Source: Bolinopsis microptera (taxonomy: Eukaryota > Ctenophora > Tentaculata > Lobata > Bolinopsidae). Taken from it: 64,000 nucleotides of DNA. Of this stretch, positions 34,901-46,700 are shown in pieces (the first letter of the stretch is position 1; the number at the start of each line of letters is the position of its first letter). The notes under the pieces are model-generated. The model saw nothing but the letters and a program-made list of their open reading frames with translations. It was not told the origin of the DNA and ran no database searches. Location: NCBI RefSeq assembly GCF_026151205.1, contig NC_087084.1:1898312-1962311 (forward strand), in the 5' to 3' direction. A program made the translations under genes and the position numbers.

Positions 34901-37900
34901 ATGTAGACATAATAACAAGTTCGGGACTTTTATAACTCGAAATTGAAGACAATATTTAAACATTTTGCATCAAATTGTACTTATTTGTATTAAAACTTTG
35001 TGTTGAAGGTTACATTTTATAGCAGCTTATTTGACTAACCTGAACTTGAGAGATGTAAAAGAAGTGGCAGAACAAAGAGAACAACCATACTTTTTCCGGA
35101 TCTGTTTTCTCTGATCTTAAAGCATTTAGTGGAGTCCTTAATGGAGGTGCGGGTGGTATATTGAGAAAAAAGACAATTACGAACAAAGAAAAGAAAGTGC
35201 TAGTGAAAGGCGGCTGAAAAAATAACAAATTTTAATAATAAATAAAAGTCAACAAACTGTCCAATAAAGATTAAAGCTATTCATTAATTTCAACTTAATT
35301 TAAAACAACCAGGAGAGTTATGAGTCATAAGTTATGACCGACGAATATCATCGTCAGCGAGGTAGATAACAACTCTTACAAATATAAGGATAAAGCTAGC
35401 TACATATAATATGCATATCTAGACAACTCATAATTATATACCTGAACAAAGTTGATAATCATAAATGATAATGATCTAGAATATTCAAAACAAACAACAC
35501 AATTGTCAAGATCCGTTATTTATAGTGTTAACATGCCGCCCAACCAACTACTACCTTAACAATTGACAATGCCACCCCCCTCTTACCCACTATTACCTTA
35601 TTGTATTGTGAAGAGGGGTTATTAAATAAAGAAATATATATATTATATATTAAATAAAGAAAGTTTTTTGTTGAGTTCGACACAAAGACAGATTAAATTG
35701 TCCGTCGCAAGGGTGGAGCATTAACGGATATTTTAAGCTTAGACGTGAAATGGAGTACCTGACTTATTCCCTGAGACAAGAAGCAACATTAAGTGTAGAT
35801 TGTAGAGGTTACTAAGCTCCATTCTCTGTACAAAATCTTTTGCTAATCGTTTCCTGCCCCTAGTGTTTGTGAACAGCAATGTTTTTCTTGTATAACACAC
35901 ATAACGCAAGCAAGGACAGGGACTATGCTTCGACTTATCTAGCGGCGCCCAGGGGGTCCTTTCCGAAACGGTACTTAAGTCAAAAATGGTACTTAAGTAA
36001 AAAGTTAAGCAAAAAGTATTTTCGAAATGAGACTTAAGTGCAAAAACTTAAGTCATATTTCGCACTTAAGTATTTTTACTCAAGTAGAGAATTTTACCTA
36101 AGTACGTACTTAAGTGCGGTATTTTTCACTTAAAATGTAAGTATGGTCTAGAGGTTACTTAAGTGCCTAAATTGTAACTCTAACTCAAAATATTAAAAGT
36201 AAAACAAGTTTTTGAAAGGTTGCAAACTAATAGTATAATTACAGAATTATTTTCTCCCTAAGCGGATAACCACTGTCGCCTATCAGCCATCCGGTGTAGC
36301 CGCGGTCGGCGGTTTAACTGGGAGCAAATTGTGCTATTGTTCCATATCGTGCTGTCGTGTACCGAACCGGGCCACTTCACTGTGCATGACGTGATTTCCT
36401 GATTCATCGAGCATATCAGCTGTACGTTAATCGAATGATATCCTTTGCAATTCACATAAATCTCCTCGTTTGATTCTTATTTGAGTTCCATCAATTGCAC
36501 CAAGACAACTTGGGAATTGACCATAGTCCCAGAAACCATCCTTAATAAGACGTAGTCTGCTCGAATCGTCAACTGACAGAACCAAAGAAACTAAGCGCTA
36601 CTTTTTCAGCACAACAAGAGACGCGTTCAATAAACTGTAAAATCTCAAACAGAACGCGCATCAGGATTGTACAAATGGTCAGAGTTTTAGTGCGAGTCTT
36701 AGTGCGGCTTTCGCACGTGCACTCAAGTTGCACTTAAGTTGATTTTTGAACGCGATTTAAGTACATTTTTGTATTTAAGTCTCAAACTTGAAACAGAATA
36801 AGTAAACTTTGGGAAATACATAAGTAGAGTTTCGGAAACACTTTCACTAATTCTACTTAAGTCGACCATATACTATACTTAAGTGCCACTTAAGCGTTTT
36901 TTCGGAAAGGACCCCCAGGACTAGTGGATAGCGATCCCGGGGTTGGGAGCGGACCTTAACACCTTTTAAAAAACCTTTTAAAAAACCTTTAAAATCGTGA
37001 AATTGCCAAAAAAAAACCTTGAAAAGAGCGGTTTTAGCTTTAAAAAAACCTTAAAAAAGGAGAACAAAACCTTAAAACCTTAAAAAAAGAGAGAACCTTA
37101 AATCACAACCCTGAGCAATCTAGATTCCAGAGTGCGAGGAATCGTTATGAAGATAACCCCGATGTGCGTAGCAGAAGGGGTTATTTTAATTATAATATAC
37201 AGCTGGATTCGTGGGAATCAAGATAATTTAAATTATCAACACCGCTCTTGTGTGCTAGCGTTCTTCCGAAACTCGTGGATAATTAAAGCATAAGCCGCCA
37301 AACACGTGCACACACAACCAACTAGGCTCAACTGCAAGTTTGATTATAATTTGTATCTAATTGTAGGTGCTTAACTGCACTTATGATATAAATCTCCATA
37401 CCCACTACCCATCAGTCAGAGTGTTACTAAAGTATATTACTACAGTATTTTACTGCAGTAACTTCGAAAAAAAGAAAATGTTCATTCTGAGCCTCTAGTC
37501 TGTTATGCTACTTTGTAAGAAACATAATATCGAGATAAAGGGAATTCAAGCAGCCTGAATAAAGGAAAAAGGAAAATGTTCATTCTGAGCCAGGTTACTT
37601 CGTAAGGAACATAATATCGAGATAAAGGGAATTCAAGCAGCCTGAATAAAGGAAAAAGGAAAATGTTCATTCTGAGCCAGGTTACTTCGTAAGAAACATA
37701 ATATCGAGATAAAGGGAATTCAAGCAGCCTGAATAAAGGAAAAAGGAAAATGTTCATTCTGAACCAGGCTACTTCGTACAAGGAACATAATATCGAGATA
37801 AAGGGAATTCAAGCAGCCTGAATAAAGGAAAAAGGAAAATGTTCATTCTGAACCAGGCTACTTCGTACAAGGAACATAATATCGAGATAAAGGGAATTCA

Positions 37901-40900
37901 AGCAGCCTGAATAAAGGAAAAAGGAAAATGTTCATTCTGAACCAGGCTACTTCGTACAAGGAACATAATATCGAGATAAAGGGAATTCAAGCAGCCTGAA
38001 TAAAGGAAAAAGGAAAATGTTCATTCTGAACCAGGCTACTTCGTACAAGGAACATAATATCGAGATAGAGGGAATTCAAGCAGCCTGAATAAAGGTAAAA
38101 GGAAAATGTTCATTCTGAACCAGGCTACTTCGTACAAGGAACATAATATCGAGATAAAGGGAATTCAAGCAGCCTGAATAACCACCTTACTACTCTACAG
38201 ATCTAGACTTGCTAACAGCTAACAGAAGCTACAAATCATATGTGTAAAGATATTGCGACTAATGTGAACACTATAACTAAAATAGTGTCTCGATGATTAA
38301 CATAACCGTCTCAAAATCGAACCTTATCGAAATCCTGAAAATAAACATAAAATTTATAAACTCTTGCCCTAGTTCCTGATCTTCCACTGCAATTATGTGT
38401 CTAGATTCTGAAGCCCCCTAATATGATATGCAACAGCACCCGGGCCTGTATAAGACTGATCACTGAATTATAGCACACCTGCATACTATGCAGTGCATAG
38501 TGAGGTATGCAGTGCATAGCGAGGTATGTGCTGATCTCACACGTGCACAACACGTGCACAACACGTGCACACACAACACGTACAACCCAGGCCTGTATAT
38601 GAGACTGATCACTGGATTATAGCACAATCTGCATAGTAAGGTATGTGTTGATCTCACACGTGCACAACACGTGCACAACACGTGCACACACAACACGTAC
38701 AACCCGGGGTTGTACAAGAGACTGATCACTGAATAATAGCACACCTGCATAGTGAGGTATGTGCTGATCTCACACGTGCACAACACGTGCACAACACGTG
38801 CACACACAACACGTACAACCCAGGCCTGTATATGAGACTGATCACTGGATTATAGCACAATCTGCATAGTAAGGTATGTGTTGATCTCACACGTGCACAA
38901 CACGTGCACAACACGTGCACAACACGTGCACACACAACACGTACAACCCGGGCCTGTATATGAGACTGATCACGGAATTATAGCACACCTGCATAGTGAG
39001 GTATGTGCTGGTTTGTACTGTACTCCCACTGTGTTTCATACATTTAACATGATTAATAGTTATAGTGGAGAGGGGGTTATAAGAAAACCGTCTGAGCTCT
39101 TAGCTGAATGTATTACTACTGAATACTCAATACTGAATAATGGATACTCAATACTCAATACTCAATACTCAATACTCAATACTCAATACTCAATACTGAC
39201 TACTGACTACTGAATACTGAATACTGAGTACTGAATACTGAATACTGAATACTGAATACTGAATGAATACTGAATACTGAATACTGAATACTGAACACTG
39301 AATACTGAACACTGAACACTGAACACTGGACACTGGATACTGAATACTGAATACTGAATGAATACTGAACACTGAATACTGAATACTGAATACTGAGTAC
39401 TGAATACTGAACACTGAACACTGAACGCTAAATACTGAATATTGAATACTGATCATGTGCATATCTTGCTTGCATTCAGACCAGTAAATCATGAACGTGC
39501 AACAAAATCTTTGGTGGTTTTGGATAATGCACGAAGATTAAGATCTAGCAATGTTTAGACCCAAATATCTTTGCCTAAACGATGAAACATCCTACCTGAA
39601 CGCGGGTAATGTCAAACGAACGGGTTTAGGCAATTGTTCATTGACAGCGTCTTTTGGTTTTCCCTATGAATCATAGGGAAAACCAAAAGTCACTGCCGCT
39701 TATTTAGCATATACTTAAAGGGCATAATTAAAAGATACCTGCAAACAGTGTACGACCTTTGGGCTTTGGGACATCAGGCCGTTAAAGAAAGAGGCTTACA
39801 AAACATAATAACATTAGTACTATGCTCTCACTGTGTAGGAAACACTTTGCTACTGAAGGAAGTTGGGACAAACTCTAAAGAGGAAATGCGAACCCTGATG
39901 CGGGACAGGGATATATGGAGGGGGTTATCTGGCGTAGATCGGACTTAGTTCCGACATAGTAGTAGTAGTGTGTAGGATACCTCCTCGGTGGTAGAGCGGG
40001 TGATTCCAGACAAAGTTACAACGTGACGTCACACCACGTGTCATGACGTCACACCACGTGTCATGACGTCACACCACGTGTCATGACGTCACACCACATA
40101 GTAGTAGTAGTGTGTAGGACACCCCCGAGGTGGTAGAGCGGGTGATTCCAGACAAAGTTACAACGTGCACACAAAACGCTAAGAAGCTAGTGCCTCGTGG
40201 GCGTGTTGTTATTGTTTCAGCTACATTCCACTTAGCCCTTTCATTGTGCCCTAGATTTAACTTTGCATACATTAATGTTCAATTCGTGAGTCTGTCGCTT
40301 ACATTCAGAAGGGTTAATTAAGCGAGGTATGTTGATTTGTTGCGGAGATCAAGATGTTGCAGTTGCTGATGATGACAGAATTAGGGAGGTCCGTCAACAG
40401 GAAGACATCTAGGAAAATGTATTGGTCTGTTATAAAGCAAGAGAGAACTTGAAAAGCAGCCCAAGAGAGCTTTTGAGTATCCAATTCTATCCCATGTCCG
40501 TGCAATTATGTCGTTACAAGGCTACACCTCCCCCACATTATATGAGAAGCATGTCTCGCAGCAACAACCCTATTGTTCAACTACAAAGATGTGTCATTGT
40601 GTCCTAAATTGACCTTTCCGTGGTACATTCAGCATTCAGCGGTATCACGCCTGCAGTTCTTGGAGCTGAAAGGGTACATGTCATAAGATGGCCTGTACAA
40701 TTAGGTGTTTCGTTTGTGTCTGGCACAGCCAAGGGATGCTAGGTAACTGTTGGCAATGTTTCAACTTAGCAACGGTAGTTCAACGCAGATAGCCTGTACA
40801 TAACAGGACACAGGGTAGGTCTGTCAAAGTGAAAGTGAAAAAGTGAGAACTAGTTTTTTATCATCACCAGTACTGTAAGATATGGCAGCAAAACCTCGAA

Positions 40901-43686
40901 CAATTTTCAGTGATGTTTTGGCTTATACACGATGTAAGTGAACTGATTACTAATCATAAACATTTAAACATCTTTAAGTTCTGTTTCAATGAAAATATGA
41001 TTATTCATTTTAAAGTAAGAACCTCAAAGTGCAATAAAATAATAAACCTTAAGCTACAGATGCAAATAACGCAGTTTATCATACGGAATACTATCAACAG
41101 TAAAACCTTCCTTCAACAAACCGAACAATAATTTACATTGCGATTCAACAGAATACAAGTCCCAAAATCTTATCCGTTGGTTCTTCAAGTCTTTCCAGGC
41201 ATTCACAGTTTCTGTAGAGTTTTTGAAGGTATCCAACCCATCATGCCTGTTTTCATTTGATTGATCGTCAGCGTTTGCCATTTTAAATATGTATTCCTTG
41301 ATTTCGTCAGTAAGCGTTTCTTCGACAAAATTGTAAATTCTCTCTGTTGTTTTTAGTGGTTCTAAGCTCATTTCCCGATGTGTAACTGTCATAAAAACCC
41401 TCCCTAACCACGGATTACTAGCAGCAAATCTAACAGACTCCAAATTATAAGCACAATAGTTGTAAGTCTCCCAGGATGATTTAACACGTCTGCCCCACAA
41501 GTCATGCCCATTCTCTACCTGAGTCCGTCTATCCCAGCCAAAATACTTCCCACCTGTTCCTCTGGACATCATGAGAGGAATAGGGTGCCTCAACAGGTGG
41601 ATAATCTTAATGTTTGCAGTTCTGATCTGGGCTATCTTCAGGATGTCTGATAAATGCTGCTGTCGGATCACTTTCAATACGATTATTTTCCGGAGTTTGC
41701 AGATCTCCTTCGGGGTTTTATTTGGCCTGTAAAACTTTTTTTCACATTCGGTGGAGTTGTATCTGATGAGATTCTCCTCTGGTGACCCACACCACTCGTA
41801 TTTTTCCGGAAACCAACTTTTGTACACCGTACAATTATGTAAGATCTGCTGGAGATACAACATCCTTAAATCAGCTTCAGTGTGATCAGCTCTCGCCCCT
41901 AAAATCTGGCCCCGACTGTATAATTCACGCACAGCTACATCATAAAATGGCTCGAAAAGATATTGCATCGCCGGGTTAGTATCGAATATCCTCCCCAAAA
42001 ATGTAGAACCCCCACGATACGGTGTGAGAAGTAGGATTAGCTTCATATCAGGATCCAACTTCAGGTTGAATGCTGGATCTAATGGTTTTGGGGGTGAAGT
42101 GTAGAGTGACCTCACAAACAAGATGCAAAACAAGACTAGAAAACAGCGTACCAACCACTTTGTGAGGGAGGGGACAATGATAGGCTGTTTGTTAACGTAG
42201 TGTAACTTCTGTTGGAACCATGGGGACATGTTTAAAATTCCTTTCATTCCGAGCCGACGAAAAGTTAGCAAAATACGCGTTCGTAAAACACGAGTTTTAC
42301 AACACTGCATTTTACTGACGTTAGTTTACAATCGCAATGATGAATACTCAATGTAGATTAACGGAGATAGTCTAAGGAAATATGTTTGTTTATTATCATT
42401 GCGTGTAATTGTATAGACTATAATCCTGTGTGAATTGTTATCCTGTGAGGAAGGAGTATTACATCTAGCTTGGGGGTCGTTCACACTTCACATACTACAT
42501 AATCAGCCGAGGGGGCTTCTGAATGATTACGGCTGATTAAGGGGGGGGGGGGGGGGGTGGGGGCCGGTTACGTGGTTGTTGATTACGTTATCAACATTTT
42601 CTTTTTTACCCTCTAGAATAATAACAATTTGACAGTATTTTAATTCAAATTCCACTCAATTTCACTCTGATAGTGATAAAATTTAGAAATTGATCTGTCT
42701 ATAGTAAGTAGTTTAGAAGGTGCTTAGCCGGATATCAATCAGAAATTTCGTTAATTTCCAGAAAAAAATCTCGAGGGCTAGGTCCTGAGAAATATTTTCG
42801 GCTCATAATGATCAGGGTAGAGAAAAGTAGTTTCCAGGAATACTTTTTAAATTTTTGACTTAGTCATTCTTGATACGTACATTTAAAGGCAAACTCCCCA
42901 CTTCTCGTATTGCATAGGGGGGGAGGCCTGCCCTCCCTCCGATATCACATTAAAAAGGGGGAGCCTCGACTCCAAGATCGTATATCGAGGGTGAGGTGGG
43001 GATCGGGATAGAATACACGATAACTTATAAATTTCAGAAAATTATAAATTTCGGAAATATTTTTACCGGGTTGTTTTCAGCTTTTACAAAATGTATACAA
43101 GGGAGACCCTTGTGTTCGAGCTGGAAAATTCTTGAAGGTCGAAATACGATAAAAGGGCAAAAAATTATCTTCTAGGTGTTCAAAATGATATTTAGATTAT
43201 AGACGAATATTTGTGTTCCTCTATTTCCAGGGAAAAAAGTCAAAAGGGGAGGGGGGTCAGGCCATGATTACGTTATATTGCTGTCAGGAGGGGGGGGGGT
43301 TGGGGTCAGGCCATGATTATGTAATATTGCTGTCAGGAGGGGGGGGGGGGGGTTGGGGTCAGGCCATGATTACGTAATATTGCTGTCAGGAGGGGGAAAT
43401 TACTAAAACATTGATTACGTAATATGTGAACGACCCCTAAGAGTATACTGCCTACACCAAGACGGCCCAGGTCAGTATCATGACATATTTCGCATTAATA
43501 TAATATAGGCCACAGCTTTCAGGACAAAGTCACGACAAAACTAAGTACTGCATTGTCTCGTCAGAAACTAATTTAATCTCTAAACAAATTTATTATACAT
43601 TTCTGTTTGAAGTATTATATATCGAAATAGTAAAGGATTTGTCAATAAGTTTTCCCAGGACTCGCCTGCAGCGGGCTTTGCCCCCT

Positions 43687-43732
<46 letters not shown>

Positions 43733-46700
43733 TGAATCGGGTTCTGCCCCCTTCGAATCATTGTGGGACCCAAAGATGCACCATCGGGTGATAAAAACAT
43801 GTTTCATCCAGGTATACGACATTTTTTAATGATATTGACCTGGGAGGCTTCAATGTTTTCAAATGCTTTGATGGCTGATATAGTTGGAACAGATTTACTG
43901 GTCCCACTGTTTGAGGTTAAGGAACGCCAATCGGAAAACCTTTCAGTCTTGCCTATTTCTCCAGTTCTTATAATTCGGTCTCTTCGGTAGCAGCTGCTAG
44001 TGGATTTGGAGTTACGCTGATGTTCTGAGCGACATTGTTCTCACATTCTTCTTCTACTTGGCGGACATTACTTGTAGATCTTGTGACTTCTCTGATAAGA
44101 GTCGATATCCTCCTGATACTTGACAGAGTACCTTCTTTCAGACGAGGCATTCTCCAAAAGTAAAGGATGGGGTTAGCTGCAGAGTTAGCAGCTAAGAGTA
44201 GAGTTTGCACGGCGTTATTGTAGTAGTACTGTGTATCAAACTGATACAAACTGTCGTACCATTCATTGTCATAAGTAATCCTTATGTATGTTTTGAAGAT
44301 ATAATGCATAGCTAGGGGTATGTTGCAGACTCCATAGAGCAGAGCAAACATTAGAATGGTTACTGTCGCTCTATTCCTGGAACGTTGAAGCTCTTCTTGT
44401 TGCACTTGTACGCCACTTCTTCTGAGTAACACTGCTGATATGATGCAGCTCATAGCAACAACAAAAGCCGGGGCAATGTAGGTTAAGTTTCCAATAATTA
44501 ACAAGGTAAAGAACTCAGTCCCTATAATTAAATCACTAGTTGCAGATATGTTACAGCGTAAGTAGTCAGAGTCATAAGACATGCCTAAAAACTCATACAT
44601 ATACATTCTTATATTCTGGGCTAATCTCAGGACTGAATACGTTATCACTGATATAATGAGATATTTAATATTTTGTTGTTTAAAGGGTCTGAGCAGTGCA
44701 ATTGTCCTGCTTATACTTAGACACATTACAAGAAATATGCTCAATGACACTGATATATTCCATAAGAACACCCAAGCCACGCAACCGTATTCACTTGCAA
44801 ACCAGGGACCTGGTTGTCTGTTTGATAGGGATGAGATTCCTACTGGAAGAATTGCTATGCTGATCAAGATGTCATTTCCAGTTATAACCATGTAAATGAC
44901 ATTAGAGATGTCCCTTTTCTTAGACTTAAAGTATATGAAACTGATTAGGTTTCCAACTGTTCCTATGAAGAAGAAAAGACAACAGATAGATCCGTAGGTC
45001 ATATCTGCCTCTTCATTGTAGGCTGGTTTTGTCACTACTGCATACGAAGATGTTGAATTCACCATCGTCATTCTGTTAAAAAGCTGTGCAGTATTTATAA
45101 GTTGACAAAACTGAAAATGTTAACATGAAAAAAGAGCTAAGAATACTCGCAGCCCGCAGGTGAATAATTGAATTGAATTTTGATTGTCAGTGTAACTTTT
45201 GTTTGCGTGATAGCCCGACCAAAAGCACGTGTACTTTATACAGAGTATAGAGTATAGTGTATATAGTATAGAGTATAGAGTATAGAGTATAGAGTATAGA
45301 GTATAGAGTTTAGAATATAGCGTATAGCATATAGAGTATAGAGTATAGAGTATATAGAGTATACTCACGGTTTTTCTTAGAACTTTAGAAGCCATAATAA
45401 ACCCCAATCGATATATTTTAGATAAATATTGGTGAGCTTGGGCCCAAACTCGCCTATATCAGGGAGATTAATATATACATATTAAATCGGTAACGGACTA
45501 TAACTGCGAATTGATTTAATAACACGTGCACTTGAACAAAAAGCAGAAATTTGAACTTTTGTTCAAATGTCTCCACTAAGAATGCAAATGCCGATGTCTT
45601 TGAAACCAATTCGAATACAAATGTTTGTTAGTCCAAGAGTTGAAAGTTGAACATCAGGTCACAGACTGTATGGACTACGGGTGGAATATGAATAACTAAA
45701 ATTCCAACAGCATCTTGTTCCCTTCATTGTGCTGATTCCGGGAACCATTCTCTTAACACCCTCATCATACTGGTAACGTGCCATTCGGTCCTATCACGTG
45801 ACCGCTAATCTTATCACGTGACCTTGATTATTTTCTCAGCACCTGTGACTGTCACAGGTGCTGAGAAAATGATCTCCTGTAGAGCACAATTCTAGGAGTG
45901 AGGTGAGAAACTAAGCGAGTTAATTGTCCGAGCCTCGACTTGAAAAATCGTAATCGACAATTTTCTCTCCTTTTTGCCGTAATTATTGTCATTGATAATC
46001 ATGTCTTTAGCCACAAAAGTACCATTGCCGAAGCATAGAGCTGGCGATCATTTTCCAAAAACCGTTCATAGATGAAAATTGTTCCCAATTTTCGACTAAT
46101 GATTACTTTTAGATTTTTGAAAAATTGATTTTCATGATCGTAATTTATATGAAGAAGCCACTATTGTAAGCAGTCACCACTTGCTTCAGATTCTTAGATT
46201 ATTTGTAGTAAATTAGGTTACGAACAACGAAAACGAGAATAATAACTATAAAACAATACAATGCCTAATTCGACAACCTCATACTTTAAATTCTAATTAA
46301 CCAGACTTATATCGCCCAAAAACGCCCAAAGATCTAAGTCTCTTAATCAGAAAACAACATAGTACGGTAAACTCGCGTAAAACCCAGCCTCCATGCCAGT
46401 TAGAAATAGAGCTGGGAACTTTTCTCGGGAGGTCGAGAATTGGTTTGTAACAAGCTACTGGTGGTTGGTTAACATTGTCTAGTAATGTGCAAGTAAAGTT
46501 ATAGTTTTTTATAAAGCTGGTAGACCTCTGGTGAGGATTAAAGTGCAGGACAAATGAGTCGTTAAAGAATAAACTGGGTAGTATTCTGGTGAGGCTCGTT
46601 GATCCAAGGAGATGCGCGGCTCAGCAAAGACTTCTCAAATAAGACGTGCTCCTTCATAAACTAACTCGATCCAAGGAGTTAATTGAGTAACACCTGGGGT

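Noticed and set aside
36258-36455. Intact small gene
   Set aside because: It is the second half of a Harbinger transposase after a frameshift, inside TIRs, so treated as a pseudogene fragment.
39121-39450. Telomere-like 7-bp repeat
   Set aside because: The tactgaa unit is not a known telomere motif and the array is interstitial and irregular.
43580-43822. 80-codon poly-Gly ORF
   Set aside because: Arises from the poly-C tract; no other support.
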